From Chersky-840 sp963838775 (GTDB lineage Bacteria > Actinomycetota > Acidimicrobiia > Acidimicrobiales > UBA8190), in the NCBI GenBank assembly GCA_963838775.1, contig CAWISP010000032.1, forward strand, positions 1 to 64,000: 64,000 bases of DNA, read 5' to 3'. The notes beneath the pieces are model-generated. The model was not told where the DNA came from. It saw nothing but the letters and a program-made list of their open reading frames with translations, and searched no databases. The position numbers and the translations under genes were made by a program. Shown one piece after another: positions 41,455 through 50,512 of this stretch (position 1 is the first letter of the stretch; the number at the start of each line of letters is the position of its first letter).

Positions 41455-42814
41455 TCAAAGACTGGCGATCAGCTTCTCCACCCGCTCGTCGTGGGACCGG
41501 AAGGGGTCCTTCAACAACACGGTTCGCTGGGCCTGGTCGTTGAGCTTCAGGTGGACCCAGTCGACGGTGAAATCCCGGCGGCGCTCCTTGGCGCGGCGGA
41601 TGAATTCACCTCGCAGGCGGGCGCGCGTGGTCTGGGGCGGACTCGTCATGGCCTCGGTGATGGCGCCGTCCTCGACGAGCCGGTCCACCCGGTCGCGCGC
41701 CTCCATCCGGTAGTAGAGGCCACGGCTGCGGTTGACGTCGTGGTACTGCAGGTCGAGCAGCGCCACCTTGGGGTGGCCGAGCGGAAGTCCGTGCCGTTCG
41801 CGGTACGCCTCGATCAGCTGGTACTTGGCCACCCAGTCACATTCGCGTCCGAGGGTGAGGGGGTCGGACTCGAGCGCCTTCAGGCAGTGCTCCCACATGT
41901 CGAGGGCGCGGTCCTCCTGCGGCGACAGCCCGTGGGTGTCGCGGTAGCGGAGCGCCCGGTTGAGGTACTCGGACTGGATGTCGAGTGCGCTCACCTCACG
42001 CCCGTTGGCGAGGCGGACCTTGCGACGGCAGGTGAGGTCGTGGCTGATCTCGCGGATGGCTCGAATGGGGTTCTCGAGGGTCAGGTCGCGCAGCACCGTG
42101 CCCGGGTCCTCGAGCATGCGCAGCAAGATGCTGGTAGAGCCCACCTTGAGGTAGGTGGCGTACTCACTCATGTTCGAGTCGCCGACGATGACGTGCAACC
42201 GGCGGAAGCGCTCGGCGTCCGCGTGGGGCTCGTCGCGGGTGTTGATGATGGGACGGCTGCGGGTGGTGGCCGACGACACCCCCTCCCAGATGTGCTCGGC
42301 GCGCTGAGAGAGGCAGAACACCGCACCACGCGCCGTCTGCAGAACCTTGCCGGCGCCGGCGAAGATCTGGCGGCTCACGAGGAACGGGATCAGCACCTCT
42401 GTGTAGTGCGCGAAGTCGTCGCGCCGGCTCGTCAGGATAATTCTCGTGACAACCGTAGGAATTCCCCGCCGAATCGGTGTTGTTCTTGAACAGGTAGATG
42501 ACACCCCGGATGCCCTCCTCGCGCAGGCGGGCCTCGGCCCCGGTGACGAGATGGTCGAGAATGCGCTCCCCCGCCTTGTCGTGGGCCACGAGGTCGGTGA
42601 TCGAGTCACATTCGGGTGTTGCGTACTCGGGGTGACTGCCCACGTCGAGATACAACCGGGCACCGTTCTCGAGGAACACGTTCGACGAGCGGCCCCAGCT
42701 GACCACGCGCCGGAAGAGATACCGGGCCACCTCGTCGGGCGAGAGGCGACGCTGGCCGCGCAGGGTACAGGTGACGCCGTACTCGTTCTCGAGCCCGAAG
42801 ATCCGCCTGTCCAC
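41455..42814 (-). pseudogene. pafA: Pup-protein ligase PafA, frameshifted
   Basis: PafA joins the C-terminal glutamate of Pup to lysines of target proteins with ATP. The N-terminal frame from GTG 42814 encodes DRRIFGLENEYGVTCTLRG, YLDVGSHPEYATPECDS and FKNNTDSAGNSYGCHENY. Then an extra C at about 42436 moves the rest into another frame: LTSRRDDFAHYTEVLIPFLV, SRQIFAGAGKVLQTARGAVF, INTRDEPHADAERFRRLHVI and the C-terminal domain to 41455. The total length then fits a normal PafA of about 452 residues. All other parts of the Pup system are intact, so a consensus error is likelier than loss. Confidence 0.85.
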
Positions 42815-42894
42815 GTCACCACGGTAGTGCCGGGTGTGCGCCAGCAAGCGACTCCCCCTGGGCAGGGCGGGGCGACGCTCGGTACCCTTTGCGG

Positions 42895-43149
42895 GTGGCT
42901 ACGCCGCTGATGGTCCACCTGACGACCGTGGGGTCGATGTTCGAGGCACGCGTCGTCATGGCCCGCCTCGGGGCCGACGGCATCCTCACCCAGTTGCGCG
43001 GCGCCGGCGAGGGGCCCTACCCCCTCCCCGGACCGGTCGAAGTGCTGGTCGTGGTGGACCAGGCCGGAGAAGCTCGGGAGCTCATGCTCGCCGACCAGGT
43101 CGAAGCGCTGTTCGACGAATTCGAGGACGAACCCGGCGCCGAGCGGTAG
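42895..43149 (+). CDS. Small DUF2007-like protein
   Basis: An 84-residue protein similar to DUF2007, a ferredoxin-like fold sometimes called a putative signal-transducing protein. MVHLTTVGSMFEARVVMARL gives the first strand and helix, then LGADGILTQLRGAGEG, VEVLVVVDQAGEARELMLAD and an acidic tail. The GTG at 42895 is chosen; the ATG at 42910 is also possible. It is on the opposite strand from its Pup-system neighbours, squeezed between pafA and prcA. Confidence 0.72.
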   Translation: MATPLMVHLTTVGSMFEARVVMARLGADGILTQLRGAGEGPYPLPGPVEVLVVVDQAGEARELMLADQVEALFDEFEDEPGAER

Positions 43150-43165
43150 CTCGCCGGGACCGGGC

Positions 43166-43948
43166 TCACTCCGAGCGCAGGGGTCCCCCGTCGCTGGGGG
43201 CATCGGTGCCGGTGTCGGCTCCCGACCCGGCGTCCGCACCACGCGAGCCGCGGGCCGAGGCCTTTCGACCACCGCTCATGAGCTCGGCCAGCTCGTCGTG
43301 GCCCAGCCGGCGAAAGGCACGACGACCGTTGGCGCGGGCCAGCACGGCCACTTCGAGGTCGGCGGGGCCGAGCGTCCGATCGGGCCCCCCCAGCGCAGCC
43401 ACCGTCGCCCGCAGGGCGGCGTCGAGCGCCCAACCGTCCTGGTACGACTCCGCCACCCGGTCCGAGATCGTCTCGGTCTCCCCCCCGAGCACCGCGAACC
43501 GGTCCTCGTCGGTGATCGTGCCCTCATAGGCGATGTGGTACAGCTGGTCCGATTTGCCGTCGACCCCGAGCTCGGCCACCAGGATCTCGACCTCGAGCGG
43601 CTTCATCTCGTGGGTGAAGACCTGGCCCAGGTATTGGGCGTAGAGGTTGGCGAGCGACCGGGCGTCGACGTCCTCACGGCTGAAGGCGAAGCCCTTGGTA
43701 TCGGCGTGACGCACCCCGGACACGCGCAACTGGTCGAACTCGTTGTACTTGCCCACACCGGCGAAGGCGATCCGGTCGTAGATCTCGCTCACCTTGTGCA
43801 GCGAGCGCGACGGGTTCTCGGCCACGATCAGGATCCCGTCCGCGTACACGCAGGCCACGAGCGACCGCCCGCGGGCGATGCCCTTCTGGGCGTACTCGGC
43901 GCGGTCTTTCATGACCTGCTCGGGCGCCACGTAGAAGGGCATGGTCAT
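43166..43948 (-). CDS. prcA: Proteasome alpha subunit
   Basis: A 260-residue alpha subunit of the 20S core particle. The N-terminal gate helix region starts FYVAPEQVMKDRAEYAQKGI and continues with ARGRSLVACVYADGILIVAE, YDRIAFAGVGKYNEFDQLR and LYAQYLGQVF. The catalytic N-terminal threonine is absent, as expected for alpha. The last 35 residues are Gly/Asp/Ser-rich. Its ATG overlaps the prcB stop in ATGA, implying coupled synthesis of the two subunits. Confidence 0.95.
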   Translation of the reverse strand: MTMPFYVAPEQVMKDRAEYAQKGIARGRSLVACVYADGILIVAENPSRSLHKVSEIYDRIAFAGVGKYNEFDQLRVSGVRHADTKGFAFSREDVDARSLANLYAQYLGQVFTHEMKPLEVEILVAELGVDGKSDQLYHIAYEGTITDEDRFAVLGGETETISDRVAESYQDGWALDAALRATVAALGGPDRTLGPADLEVAVLARANGRRAFRRLGHDELAELMSGGRKASARGSRGADAGSGADTGTDAPSDGGPLRSE

Positions 43949-44766
43949 GGGCCACCCCCTGTGAGGCCGCGCCCGAGGCTCCGGCGCTCCACCAGGGTGG
44001 TGAAGGACCGGGCCACCTCGTCGTCGGCCAGCCGCTCGTAACCGTGGGCGGTGACCGTCGCGACCACGGGGAAGATCCCCCGCACCAGGTCGGGCCCGCC
44101 GGTGGCGGAGTCCTCGTCGGCCGCCTCGTACAGTGCCCGCACCGCCAGCTCGACGCTCTCGTCGCGTCCGAGGTCGGCGCGCCACCCGAGCTTGATGGTG
44201 GTCCGGGCGTCGCGGCCCCCCGACCCCGTCGCGGCGTGGTCGGCCTCTTCGAAGTGCCCGCCGGTCACGTCGTAGGTGAAGATCCGCCCTTCACCGACGC
44301 GCAGGTCGAAGCCGCAGAACAACGGCACGACCACCAGGCCCTGCATCGCCATGGGGAGGTGCTCGCGTACCATCTGGCCCAGTTGGTTGGCCTTGCCCTC
44401 GAGGCTGAGGGCGACGCCCTCGACCTTCTCGTAGTGCTCGAGCTGGGTCTGGAAGAGCTTGACCATCTCCACCGCCGGCCCGGCCGCCCCCGCGATGGCG
44501 ACAGCGGAGTGCCGGTCAGCGGGAAAGACCTTCTCCATGGCGCGGTGCGCAATGATGTTGCCCTCGGTGGCGCGACGGTCTCCCGCCATCACCACACCGT
44601 CGGCGAAACGAAGCGCCACCACCGTGGTGCCGTGGGCCACCGCCGGGACCGCCCCCGGACTCATGTCCGTCGCGCCCAGCAAGGGCCGGGTGGGGTCGTG
44701 CTGGCGGATGAGAGCTGCGAAGCTGGGGCCCGGGTCCTCCCCGGGCGGAAAGAAGGGCAGACCCAC
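43945..44766 (-). CDS. prcB: Proteasome beta subunit
   Basis: A 273-residue beta subunit made as a precursor. The propeptide runs to about residue 46, and self-cleavage before the threonine in HG-TTVVALRFADGVVMAGDR exposes the catalytic Thr (Thr47). The conserved Lys is in AMEKVF and the Ser/Asp helpers in the following strands. It follows pup by four bases and overlaps prcA, in the order pup-prcB-prcA typical of actinobacteria. Confidence 0.95.
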   Translation of the reverse strand: MGLPFFPPGEDPGPSFAALIRQHDPTRPLLGATDMSPGAVPAVAHGTTVVALRFADGVVMAGDRRATEGNIIAHRAMEKVFPADRHSAVAIAGAAGPAVEMVKLFQTQLEHYEKVEGVALSLEGKANQLGQMVREHLPMAMQGLVVVPLFCGFDLRVGEGRIFTYDVTGGHFEEADHAATGSGGRDARTTIKLGWRADLGRDESVELAVRALYEAADEDSATGGPDLVRGIFPVVATVTAHGYERLADDEVARSFTTLVERRSLGRGLTGGGP

Positions 44767-44770
44767 CCCG

Positions 44771-44974
44771 CTACTCCCCGCCCTTCTGCACGTAGTTACG
44801 GACGAACTCCTCCGCGTTCTCCTCGAGGACCTCGTCGATCTCGTCGAGCAGGTCGTCGAGCTCGGCCTTCAGCTTCTCACCCTGCGGGGACGGCGCCGGA
44901 GCCTCGGTCTCCTCGGTCGTCGTGTCCTCGCGCGTCGTCGTCGCCGGTCGGCGCTTCTTCTCTTGCTCTGCCAT
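44771..44974 (-). CDS. pup: Prokaryotic ubiquitin-like protein Pup
   Basis: A 67-residue, acidic, largely disordered modifier. The C-terminal half (GEKLKAELDDLLDEIDEVLE, EFVRNYVQKGGE) is the Mpa/ARC-binding coiled-coil region. It ends in Gly-Gly-Glu, so it can be ligated directly without prior deamidation by Dop. The ATG at 44974 follows AGGAG nine bases upstream. The gene sits between dop and prcB. Confidence 0.95.
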   Translation of the reverse strand: MAEQEKKRRPATTTREDTTTEETEAPAPSPQGEKLKAELDDLLDEIDEVLEENAEEFVRNYVQKGGE

Positions 44975-44984
44975 CAACCCACTC

Positions 44985-46472
44985 CTAGGCGCTCAACCGT
45001 GCCAACAGCTCCGCCGGTGACGAGCTTCCATCCAGGAGCTCCTCGACGAATTCAGCTGTTCCACGTAGCGGATCCATCATAGGGACGCGTCGGAGGGGAT
45101 CGGTACCCAGGTCGAACACGAGCGAGTCCCAGTTGGCGCTGGCGACCGAGGATGCCCACCGCTTGAGGCACTGCCCGCGGAAATAGGCGCGGGTGCGGCG
45201 GGGCGGTTCGGTCACGGCGTCGAGGACGTCCTGGGGATCCACGAGGCGCTCGGTGTCGAGGCGGGCGAAGAGCGAGCGCTCGGGTCGCAGGTCGTGGTAC
45301 TGCAGGTCCACCGCCGCCAACCGTTGGTCGTCCCAGTCGAGCCCGTGGCGGTCGCGGTACGCCTCGAGCAGCCCGAGCTTGGCCGCCCAGTCCACCTTGT
45401 CGGCAACGACGCTCGGGTCGGTTTCGAGGCCATGCAGGACGTCCTCCCAGCGCTGGAGCACCTGTTGGCCGACGGCTTCGTCCCCGAGGCAGGCCAGCCC
45501 GCGGTCCTCGGCGTACTTGCGGGCCAGACCGAACAGCTCCCACTGCAACGCCAGGGCGGTGGTGGTGCGACCGTCAGCCAGGTCGATCGGCCGGGCCAGG
45601 CTCAGGTCGAGCGACACCTGGCGGATGGCCTTGACCGGGTTGGCGAGGGTGAGCTCGCGCCCGTCGAAGGCGTCGTCCTCGATCAGTGCCAGCACGAGAG
45701 CGGTGGTCCCCACCTTCAAGAAGGTGGCGACGTCGCACATGTTGGCGTCCCCCACGATGACGTGCAGTCGCCGGTAGCGCTGGGGATCGGCATGCGGCTC
45801 GTCGCGGGTGTTGACGATGGGGCGCTTCAGGGTGGTCTCGAGGCCGATCTCCTCTTCGAAGAACTCGGCCCGTTGTGAGATCTGGAAGGTGATGTCACGT
45901 CCGGCGTTGCCCGCCGTCTCGCTCCCCACCTTGCCGGCCCCGGCGAAGATCTGGCGGGTCACGAAGTGCGGCGTGATCAGATGCGCGATCCGGGCGAAGG
46001 GGACGGCCCGGTCCATGAGGTAGTTCTCGTGGGTGCCGTACGAGTTGCCCTTGCTGTCAGAGTTGTTCTTGTAGACGACGATGGACTGGCCCTCGGGCAG
46101 GACCCTGCGCACCGCCGCCATCGATCGCCGCAGCACCTCCTCCCCCGCCTTGTCGTAGAGCACGACCTCGAGGGGATCGGCGCACTCGGGCGTCGAGAAC
46201 TCAGGATGGGCGTGGTCGACGTAGTACCGGGCCCCGTTGGTGAGCACGGCATTGACGAGATGGGTTTCGATCTCGGGGGGCATAGACCCCTCGCGGGCAA
46301 AGCCGCGGGCGTCATTGCCCGGTGACTCGTCCTCGAAGTCCCACCCGGCGCGCGCCAGGTCCGAGACGTACGCGTTCACGAGCAGCGACGACGACGCGAC
46401 CGGGTTTCCGTCACCACCGACGTGGTGAATTCCGTACTCGGTCTCGATCCCGCACACCTTCGCGACGACCAC
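44985..46472 (-). CDS. dop: Depupylase/deamidase Dop
   Basis: A 495-residue member of the carboxylate-amine ligase-like family that removes Pup from targets. MVVAKVCGIETEYGIHHVGG starts the ATP-binding part, followed by YYVDHAHPEFSTPECADPLE, KNNSDSKGNSYGTHENY, IFAGAGKVGSETAG and the INTRDEPHAD-type segment (VNTRDEPHADPQRYRRLHV). The extra loop after SLLVNAY (about 25-75) distinguishes Dop from PafA. The frame is intact. Pup ends in Glu here, so deamidation may be unnecessary and depupylation is its likely role. Confidence 0.95.
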   Translation of the reverse strand: MVVAKVCGIETEYGIHHVGGDGNPVASSSLLVNAYVSDLARAGWDFEDESPGNDARGFAREGSMPPEIETHLVNAVLTNGARYYVDHAHPEFSTPECADPLEVVLYDKAGEEVLRRSMAAVRRVLPEGQSIVVYKNNSDSKGNSYGTHENYLMDRAVPFARIAHLITPHFVTRQIFAGAGKVGSETAGNAGRDITFQISQRAEFFEEEIGLETTLKRPIVNTRDEPHADPQRYRRLHVIVGDANMCDVATFLKVGTTALVLALIEDDAFDGRELTLANPVKAIRQVSLDLSLARPIDLADGRTTTALALQWELFGLARKYAEDRGLACLGDEAVGQQVLQRWEDVLHGLETDPSVVADKVDWAAKLGLLEAYRDRHGLDWDDQRLAAVDLQYHDLRPERSLFARLDTERLVDPQDVLDAVTEPPRRTRAYFRGQCLKRWASSVASANWDSLVFDLGTDPLRRVPMMDPLRGTAEFVEELLDGSSSPAELLARLSA

Positions 46473-46548
46473 GAAACCGACCCTAGTGCGTAACGGCTAG
46501 GGCGGCGCGTCCCCTCCGCGATGACGCCGGAGGAGGGCTCCAGCCTGT

Positions 46549-48354
46549 TCACAGGTACTGGCCGGTACCCACCCGCTCGATGGAACGACCGCCCCGGGTC
46601 TCCTCGGTGTCGGCCAGGAGGGTGCGCACGTACACGATGCGCTCCCCCTTCTTGCCCGAGATCCGGGCCCAGTCGTCGGGGTTGGTCGTGTTGGGCAGGT
46701 CCTCGTTCTCCTTGTACTCCCGGCGGATCGACTCTAGGAGGTCGGTGGTCCGGACCCCTTTACCCTCCCCGGCGATGGCCCGCTTGATGGCGAGCTTCTT
46801 CGCCCGGCGGACGATGTTCTCGATCATCGCCCCCGACGCGAAGTCCCGGTAGTACAGCACCTCTTTGTCGCCGTTCTGGTAGGTCACTTCGAGGAACTTG
46901 TTCTCGTCGTCGGCCCGGTACATCTCGGTAACGGTGTCCTCGATCATGGCCTGCACCGACTTGGCGGCGTCACCTCCGCCGAGGCGCTCCACCTCCGTGG
47001 CGTCGATGGGAAGATCGGCGGTGAGGTAGCGCGAGAAGATCTGCGCGGCGGCCTCCTCGTCGGGCCGCTCGATCTTGATCTTCACGTCCAGGCGTCCGGG
47101 CCGCAGGATGGCCGGGTCGATGAGGTCCTCGCGGTTCGAAGCGCCGATGACGATGACGTCGCGCAGTGCCTCGACCCCGTCGATCTCGGCCAGGAGCTGC
47201 GGCACGATGGTCGACTCCATGTCGGAGCTGATACCCGTGCCCCGGGTGCGGAACAACGAGTCCATCTCGTCGAAGAAGACGATGACGGGGACGCCCTCCT
47301 CGGCCTTCTCCCGGGCGCGTTGGAACACGAGCCGGATCTGGCGCTCGGTCTCACCCACGTACTTGTTCAACAATTCGGGGCCCTTGATGTTCAAGAAATA
47401 GCTCCGGATGTTGGCGTTGCCCGTGACCTGCGCCACCTTCTTGGCGAGCGAGTTGGCCACCGCCTTGGCGATCAGCGTCTTGCCACACCCCGGCGGTCCG
47501 TAGAGCAAGATGCCCTTGGGGGCGGGCAGCTTGTACTCCTTGAACAGAGCCCGGTGCAGATACGGCAGCTCGACAGCGTCGGTGATGTCCTCGATCTGGC
47601 TGTCGAGGCCGCCCACGTCCGCGTACGTGACGTCGGGCACCTCCTCGAGCACGAGCTCCTCGACCTCGGGCCGGGGCAGCTTCTCCACGAGCAGCTGCGA
47701 GCGCGTCTCCATGAGCACGGCGTCGCCGGCGCGCAGGTGCACACCGAGCAGGTCGTGGGAGAGCTCGACCACCCGCTCCTCGTCGGCGCGGGCGTACACG
47801 ATGGCGCGCCGGCCGTCCTCGAGGAGCTCCTTCAAGGTCACGACCTCACCGGAGTCCTCGCCCTCACGGGCCAAGATCACGTTGAGCGACTCGTTGAGGA
47901 CCACCTCCTGGCCCCGGCGCAGCTCGACCTCGTCGATCTCGGGGTGCACGGCCACCCGCATCTTGCGCCCACCGGAGAAGACGTCGACGGACCCGTCGTC
48001 GTTGGCATGGAGGAAGGTCCCGTAGGCGCTCGGGGGCTGGGTGAGCTTGTCGACCTCCTCACGCAGCGCGGCGATGTGCTCCTTGGCCTGCTGCAGGGTG
48101 TAGGTCAGCTTCTCGTTCTGGGAGACGGCCTGGGCCAACTGGCCCTTGGTCTCGAGGAGTCGCTCCTCGAGGCTCTGGACGCGGCCGGGCCCCTCCGACA
48201 GGCGTCGGCGCAGGATCGCGACCTCCTCGTCGGCCTGGCGGCACCGGTCACGCAGACGTTCGAGCTCCTCGCTCAGCGCCAGCTGTCGTTCCTCTTCCGG
48301 CTCGGCCGTCGCAACCACCTCCTGGGCTTGTCTCCGGACGCCTGTAGCGACCAT
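46549..48354 (-). CDS. arc: Proteasome-associated AAA ATPase (ARC/Mpa)
   Basis: A 601-residue hexameric unfoldase that recruits pupylated proteins to the 20S core. An N-terminal coiled coil (about residues 20-70) binds Pup. Two OB-like domains follow to about 235. The AAA module has GPPGCGKTLIAKAVA (Walker A), VIVFFDEMDSLFRTRGTGIS (Walker B) and the arginine-finger segment RPGRLDVKIKIERP. The C-terminus ends GQYL, the hydrophobic-Tyr-x motif that opens the proteasome gate. It is upstream of dop on the same strand. Confidence 0.96.
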   Translation of the reverse strand: MVATGVRRQAQEVVATAEPEEERQLALSEELERLRDRCRQADEEVAILRRRLSEGPGRVQSLEERLLETKGQLAQAVSQNEKLTYTLQQAKEHIAALREEVDKLTQPPSAYGTFLHANDDGSVDVFSGGRKMRVAVHPEIDEVELRRGQEVVLNESLNVILAREGEDSGEVVTLKELLEDGRRAIVYARADEERVVELSHDLLGVHLRAGDAVLMETRSQLLVEKLPRPEVEELVLEEVPDVTYADVGGLDSQIEDITDAVELPYLHRALFKEYKLPAPKGILLYGPPGCGKTLIAKAVANSLAKKVAQVTGNANIRSYFLNIKGPELLNKYVGETERQIRLVFQRAREKAEEGVPVIVFFDEMDSLFRTRGTGISSDMESTIVPQLLAEIDGVEALRDVIVIGASNREDLIDPAILRPGRLDVKIKIERPDEEAAAQIFSRYLTADLPIDATEVERLGGGDAAKSVQAMIEDTVTEMYRADDENKFLEVTYQNGDKEVLYYRDFASGAMIENIVRRAKKLAIKRAIAGEGKGVRTTDLLESIRREYKENEDLPNTTNPDDWARISGKKGERIVYVRTLLADTEETRGGRSIERVGTGQYL

Positions 48355-48566
48355 ACACCGGCCCCGATGCCAAATTGACGCTCAAGGAAGGCGGGATTCA
48401 CGCCGACGTCCCGGTAGACTCTGGCCCGAGTGACAACGGGTCAGACTGGCACGTCCGGTGGCGCTCCGGGTCGCGACGGTGACGGGGTCAATTGACACCG
48501 CGAACCGGGCGTCGTTACGTTCCGAAGGCGTCGACCGAGCGACAGAGAAAAGGCGAGAGCGAGCCC

Positions 48567-48803
48567 ATGAAGGTCTGGATCGACCAGGATCTGTGCACCG
48601 GCGACGGCCTGTGCGAGGAGATCGCGCCCGCGGTGTTCACGTTGCTCGACGACGGCCTCGCCTATGTCAAAGAGGGTGACCAGGTCAAGAACGAGCCAGG
48701 TGGCTCCGCCGGCCTCGCCCTCGTCCCCGACGACCTCGAGGACGCCGTCACGGAGGCGGCCGAGGAATGTCCCGGGGAGTGCATCTTCATCGAGCAGGGC
48801 TGA
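48567..48803 (+). CDS. Small 3Fe-4S-type ferredoxin
   Basis: A 78-residue ferredoxin. Cys10 and Cys16 in DLCTGDGLCEE and Cys68 in EECPGECIF give the C-x5-C...C-P pattern of single-cluster 3Fe-4S ferredoxins that often serve cytochromes P450; Cys72 is an additional cysteine. The ATG at 48567 is the only in-frame start that fits. The gene is divergent from arc and convergent with trmI, a neighbourhood that also occurs in other actinobacteria. No P450 is in the window. Confidence 0.87.
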   Translation: MKVWIDQDLCTGDGLCEEIAPAVFTLLDDGLAYVKEGDQVKNEPGGSAGLALVPDDLEDAVTEAAEECPGECIFIEQG

Positions 48804-48810
48804 TCTCGCC

Positions 48811-49617
48811 TCACAGTTCCGGCTCGGGAGTGGGAACGAGAAGTCTCGCCGTGGTGATGAACCCCGTGTGCGCCACCATGCGGTGGTCGGGCCGGACCGA
48901 GCGCTCCTCCACGTGCCAGGTGCGCCGCAGGACCTCGAAGGTCTCCGCCATGCCGAACGACTGCCGGGCCATCGCGGCGCGCAACGCGGCCACCTGGGTG
49001 ATCGACGGCAGGTAGGAGAGAAGGATCCCACCGGGCCGCATCGCCACGGAGGCGGGGCCGAGCGCCCGCCACGGCTCGGGCAGGTCGAGCACGACACGAT
49101 CGAGGTCGCGCTCGTCGATTCCTTCGTACACGTCACGTTCTTCGACGCGATACCTGGCGTGGGGCCCCACCCACGCCGCCACATTGGCCCTCGCCCCGGC
49201 GGCGAAGTCGGCGCGAACCTCGTACCCCACGAGCTCGGCGCCGGCGCGCAGCAACGCCATCGACAGCGCGCCCGATCCGACACCCGCCTCGAGCACGCGC
49301 ATGGCGGGGCCGATGTCGGCGGCGATGAGGATGGCCCCAAGGTCCTTCGGGTAGATCACCTGCGCCCCGCGCGGCATCTTGAGCACCACGTCGGCCAGCG
49401 TGGGCCGCAACACCACGAATCGACGCCCCGTCGTGGCCGCCACGGCCGACCCCTCCGGCCGTCCGATGACATCGTCGTGGGCGACGATGCCCGAATGGGT
49501 ATGGAAGAACGCGCCCGGCTGCAACGTCACCAGGTAGCGCCGCTCCTTGGGGTCGACGAGCAGGACGCGCTCACCGGCCGCCAGAAGGCTCCCGAGCGCG
49601 TCGCCCGGGGGCGTCAC
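48811..49617 (-). CDS. trmI: tRNA (adenine-N1)-methyltransferase, TrmI-type
   Basis: A 268-residue SAM-dependent enzyme that methylates adenine 58 in the tRNA T-loop. The Rossmann part contains VLEAGVGSGALSMALLRAG (SAM motif I), VVLDLPEPWRALGPA and ILLSYLPSITQVAALR. The N-terminal beta domain includes ERRYLVTLQPGAFFHTHSG. The GTG start at 49617 overlaps the upstream gene's stop in GTGA. Proximity to arc matches the mycobacterial TrmI-Mpa neighbourhood. Confidence 0.9.
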   Translation of the reverse strand: MTPPGDALGSLLAAGERVLLVDPKERRYLVTLQPGAFFHTHSGIVAHDDVIGRPEGSAVAATTGRRFVVLRPTLADVVLKMPRGAQVIYPKDLGAILIAADIGPAMRVLEAGVGSGALSMALLRAGAELVGYEVRADFAAGARANVAAWVGPHARYRVEERDVYEGIDERDLDRVVLDLPEPWRALGPASVAMRPGGILLSYLPSITQVAALRAAMARQSFGMAETFEVLRRTWHVEERSVRPDHRMVAHTGFITTARLLVPTPEPEL

Positions 49618-49832
49618 TCCCCGCCGGTCGGTGGTGCAGGCGTGGAGCGGTCGCCCACGGCGATCACGAGGCGCTGACCGGGCTCCACCCGCCCACTCCA
49701 CGCCACCTGGTCGCGGCTCTTGAGCGTTCGTCGTACCATCCAGGCCGCCGCCGCCACCGCCAGCCAGATGGGCTCCCCGGCTCGCCCACGGCGAACGGCC
49801 CGCGACACCAGGAAGCCGAGGAGCCGGTCCAC
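49614..49832 (-). CDS. Small membrane-associated hypothetical protein
   Basis: A 72-residue protein with one hydrophobic segment (about residues 20-35, EPIWLAVAAAAWMVRR) followed by a basic stretch and the strand VEPGQRLVIAVGD. The stop overlaps trmI in GTGA, so it is translated with it. It follows the DUF3618-like and holin-X-like genes, an arrangement common in actinobacteria. Function unknown. Confidence 0.7.
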   Translation of the reverse strand: MDRLLGFLVSRAVRRGRAGEPIWLAVAAAAWMVRRTLKSRDQVAWSGRVEPGQRLVIAVGDRSTPAPPTGGE

Positions 49833-49842
49833 CGAGCTCGCC

Positions 49843-50052
49843 TCAGACCTTCCGGATCTCGATCACGGCCGAGCGCGCCCGACCCCGGCGCCGCCCGAGC
49901 AGGTAGGCGACCAGGATGGCGAGGACCACGCCCGCCACCGCCGTGCTGATCAGCATGGGCCGGGCCGCCTCGACGGTCTCCTCCGCGCCCCCCGAGATCT
50001 CGCGGAGCTTCGCCTCCAGGTCATCGCGGCTGATCTTCGCCGTCGTCGCCAT
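49843..50052 (-). CDS. DUF3618-like small membrane protein
   Basis: A 69-residue protein: an amphipathic helix (RDDLEAKLREISGGAEETVE), one membrane segment (LISTAVAGVVLAILVAYLLG) and a basic tail RRRGRARS. The ATG at 50052 has GGGGAGCTGACG upstream. This layout matches small actinobacterial proteins of the DUF3618 type that accompany holin-X genes. Confidence 0.72.
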   Translation of the reverse strand: MATTAKISRDDLEAKLREISGGAEETVEAARPMLISTAVAGVVLAILVAYLLGRRRGRARSAVIEIRKV

Positions 50053-50054
50053 CG

Positions 50055-50462
50055 TCAGCTCCCCTTCCTGGCTCCACCGGGGCCAGCAGCACCGGAGCGG
50101 TGCTTCTCGGTACCCGGGCCCCTCACAATCCGCCATGCTGCCAGCCCCATCACCCCTATGGCGGCCGCGGCGACGATCAGGTACGGCAACCAGCTGAGGT
50201 GGCCCGTGAACGACGACCCTGTCTCGGTCTGCAGCGCCCGGAGCAATGCCAGCAGGAGCAGGACGGTCCCGAGCGTGATCGCCACCGACCCGACGAAGCC
50301 GAACAGGAGGAACCGGCCCAGGCTCTTGAGGGGCCCGAGGGTCTCCTGCTTGACGTAGTCGACGACGAGATTGAGGAAGTCGCCGCCAGCGCCGGTCAAA
50401 CCGCCGCCGCGCCCCGAACTCCCACTGTCACGTGCCAACCGACCCTCCTCGAAGTGCGCCAT
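50055..50462 (-). CDS. Putative actinobacterial holin-X family membrane protein
   Basis: A 135-residue membrane protein with two membrane segments (about residues 50-74 and 88-110), preceded by the amphipathic LVVDYVKQETLGPLKSLGRF. This is the pattern of the chromosomal phage-holin-like (holin-X) family; members are probably not phage genes, and their role is unknown. The ATG at 50462 has its GGGGGAGG directly adjacent, so the TTG at 50438, with GAGGAGG at better spacing, may be the real start. Confidence 0.75.
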   Translation of the reverse strand: MAHFEEGRLARDSGSSGRGGGLTGAGGDFLNLVVDYVKQETLGPLKSLGRFLLFGFVGSVAITLGTVLLLLALLRALQTETGSSFTGHLSWLPYLIVAAAAIGVMGLAAWRIVRGPGTEKHRSGAAGPGGARKGS

Positions 50463-50512
50463 CCTCCCCCGCAGGGCTCGATGCTGGCAAGCACCGGGTC
50501 CCGACGCGGACC

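Noticed and set aside
42436..42437. Programmed ribosomal frameshift in pafA
   Set aside because: No slippery heptamer or downstream pseudoknot is evident, and similar single-base breaks occur in unrelated genes, which favours sequence error.
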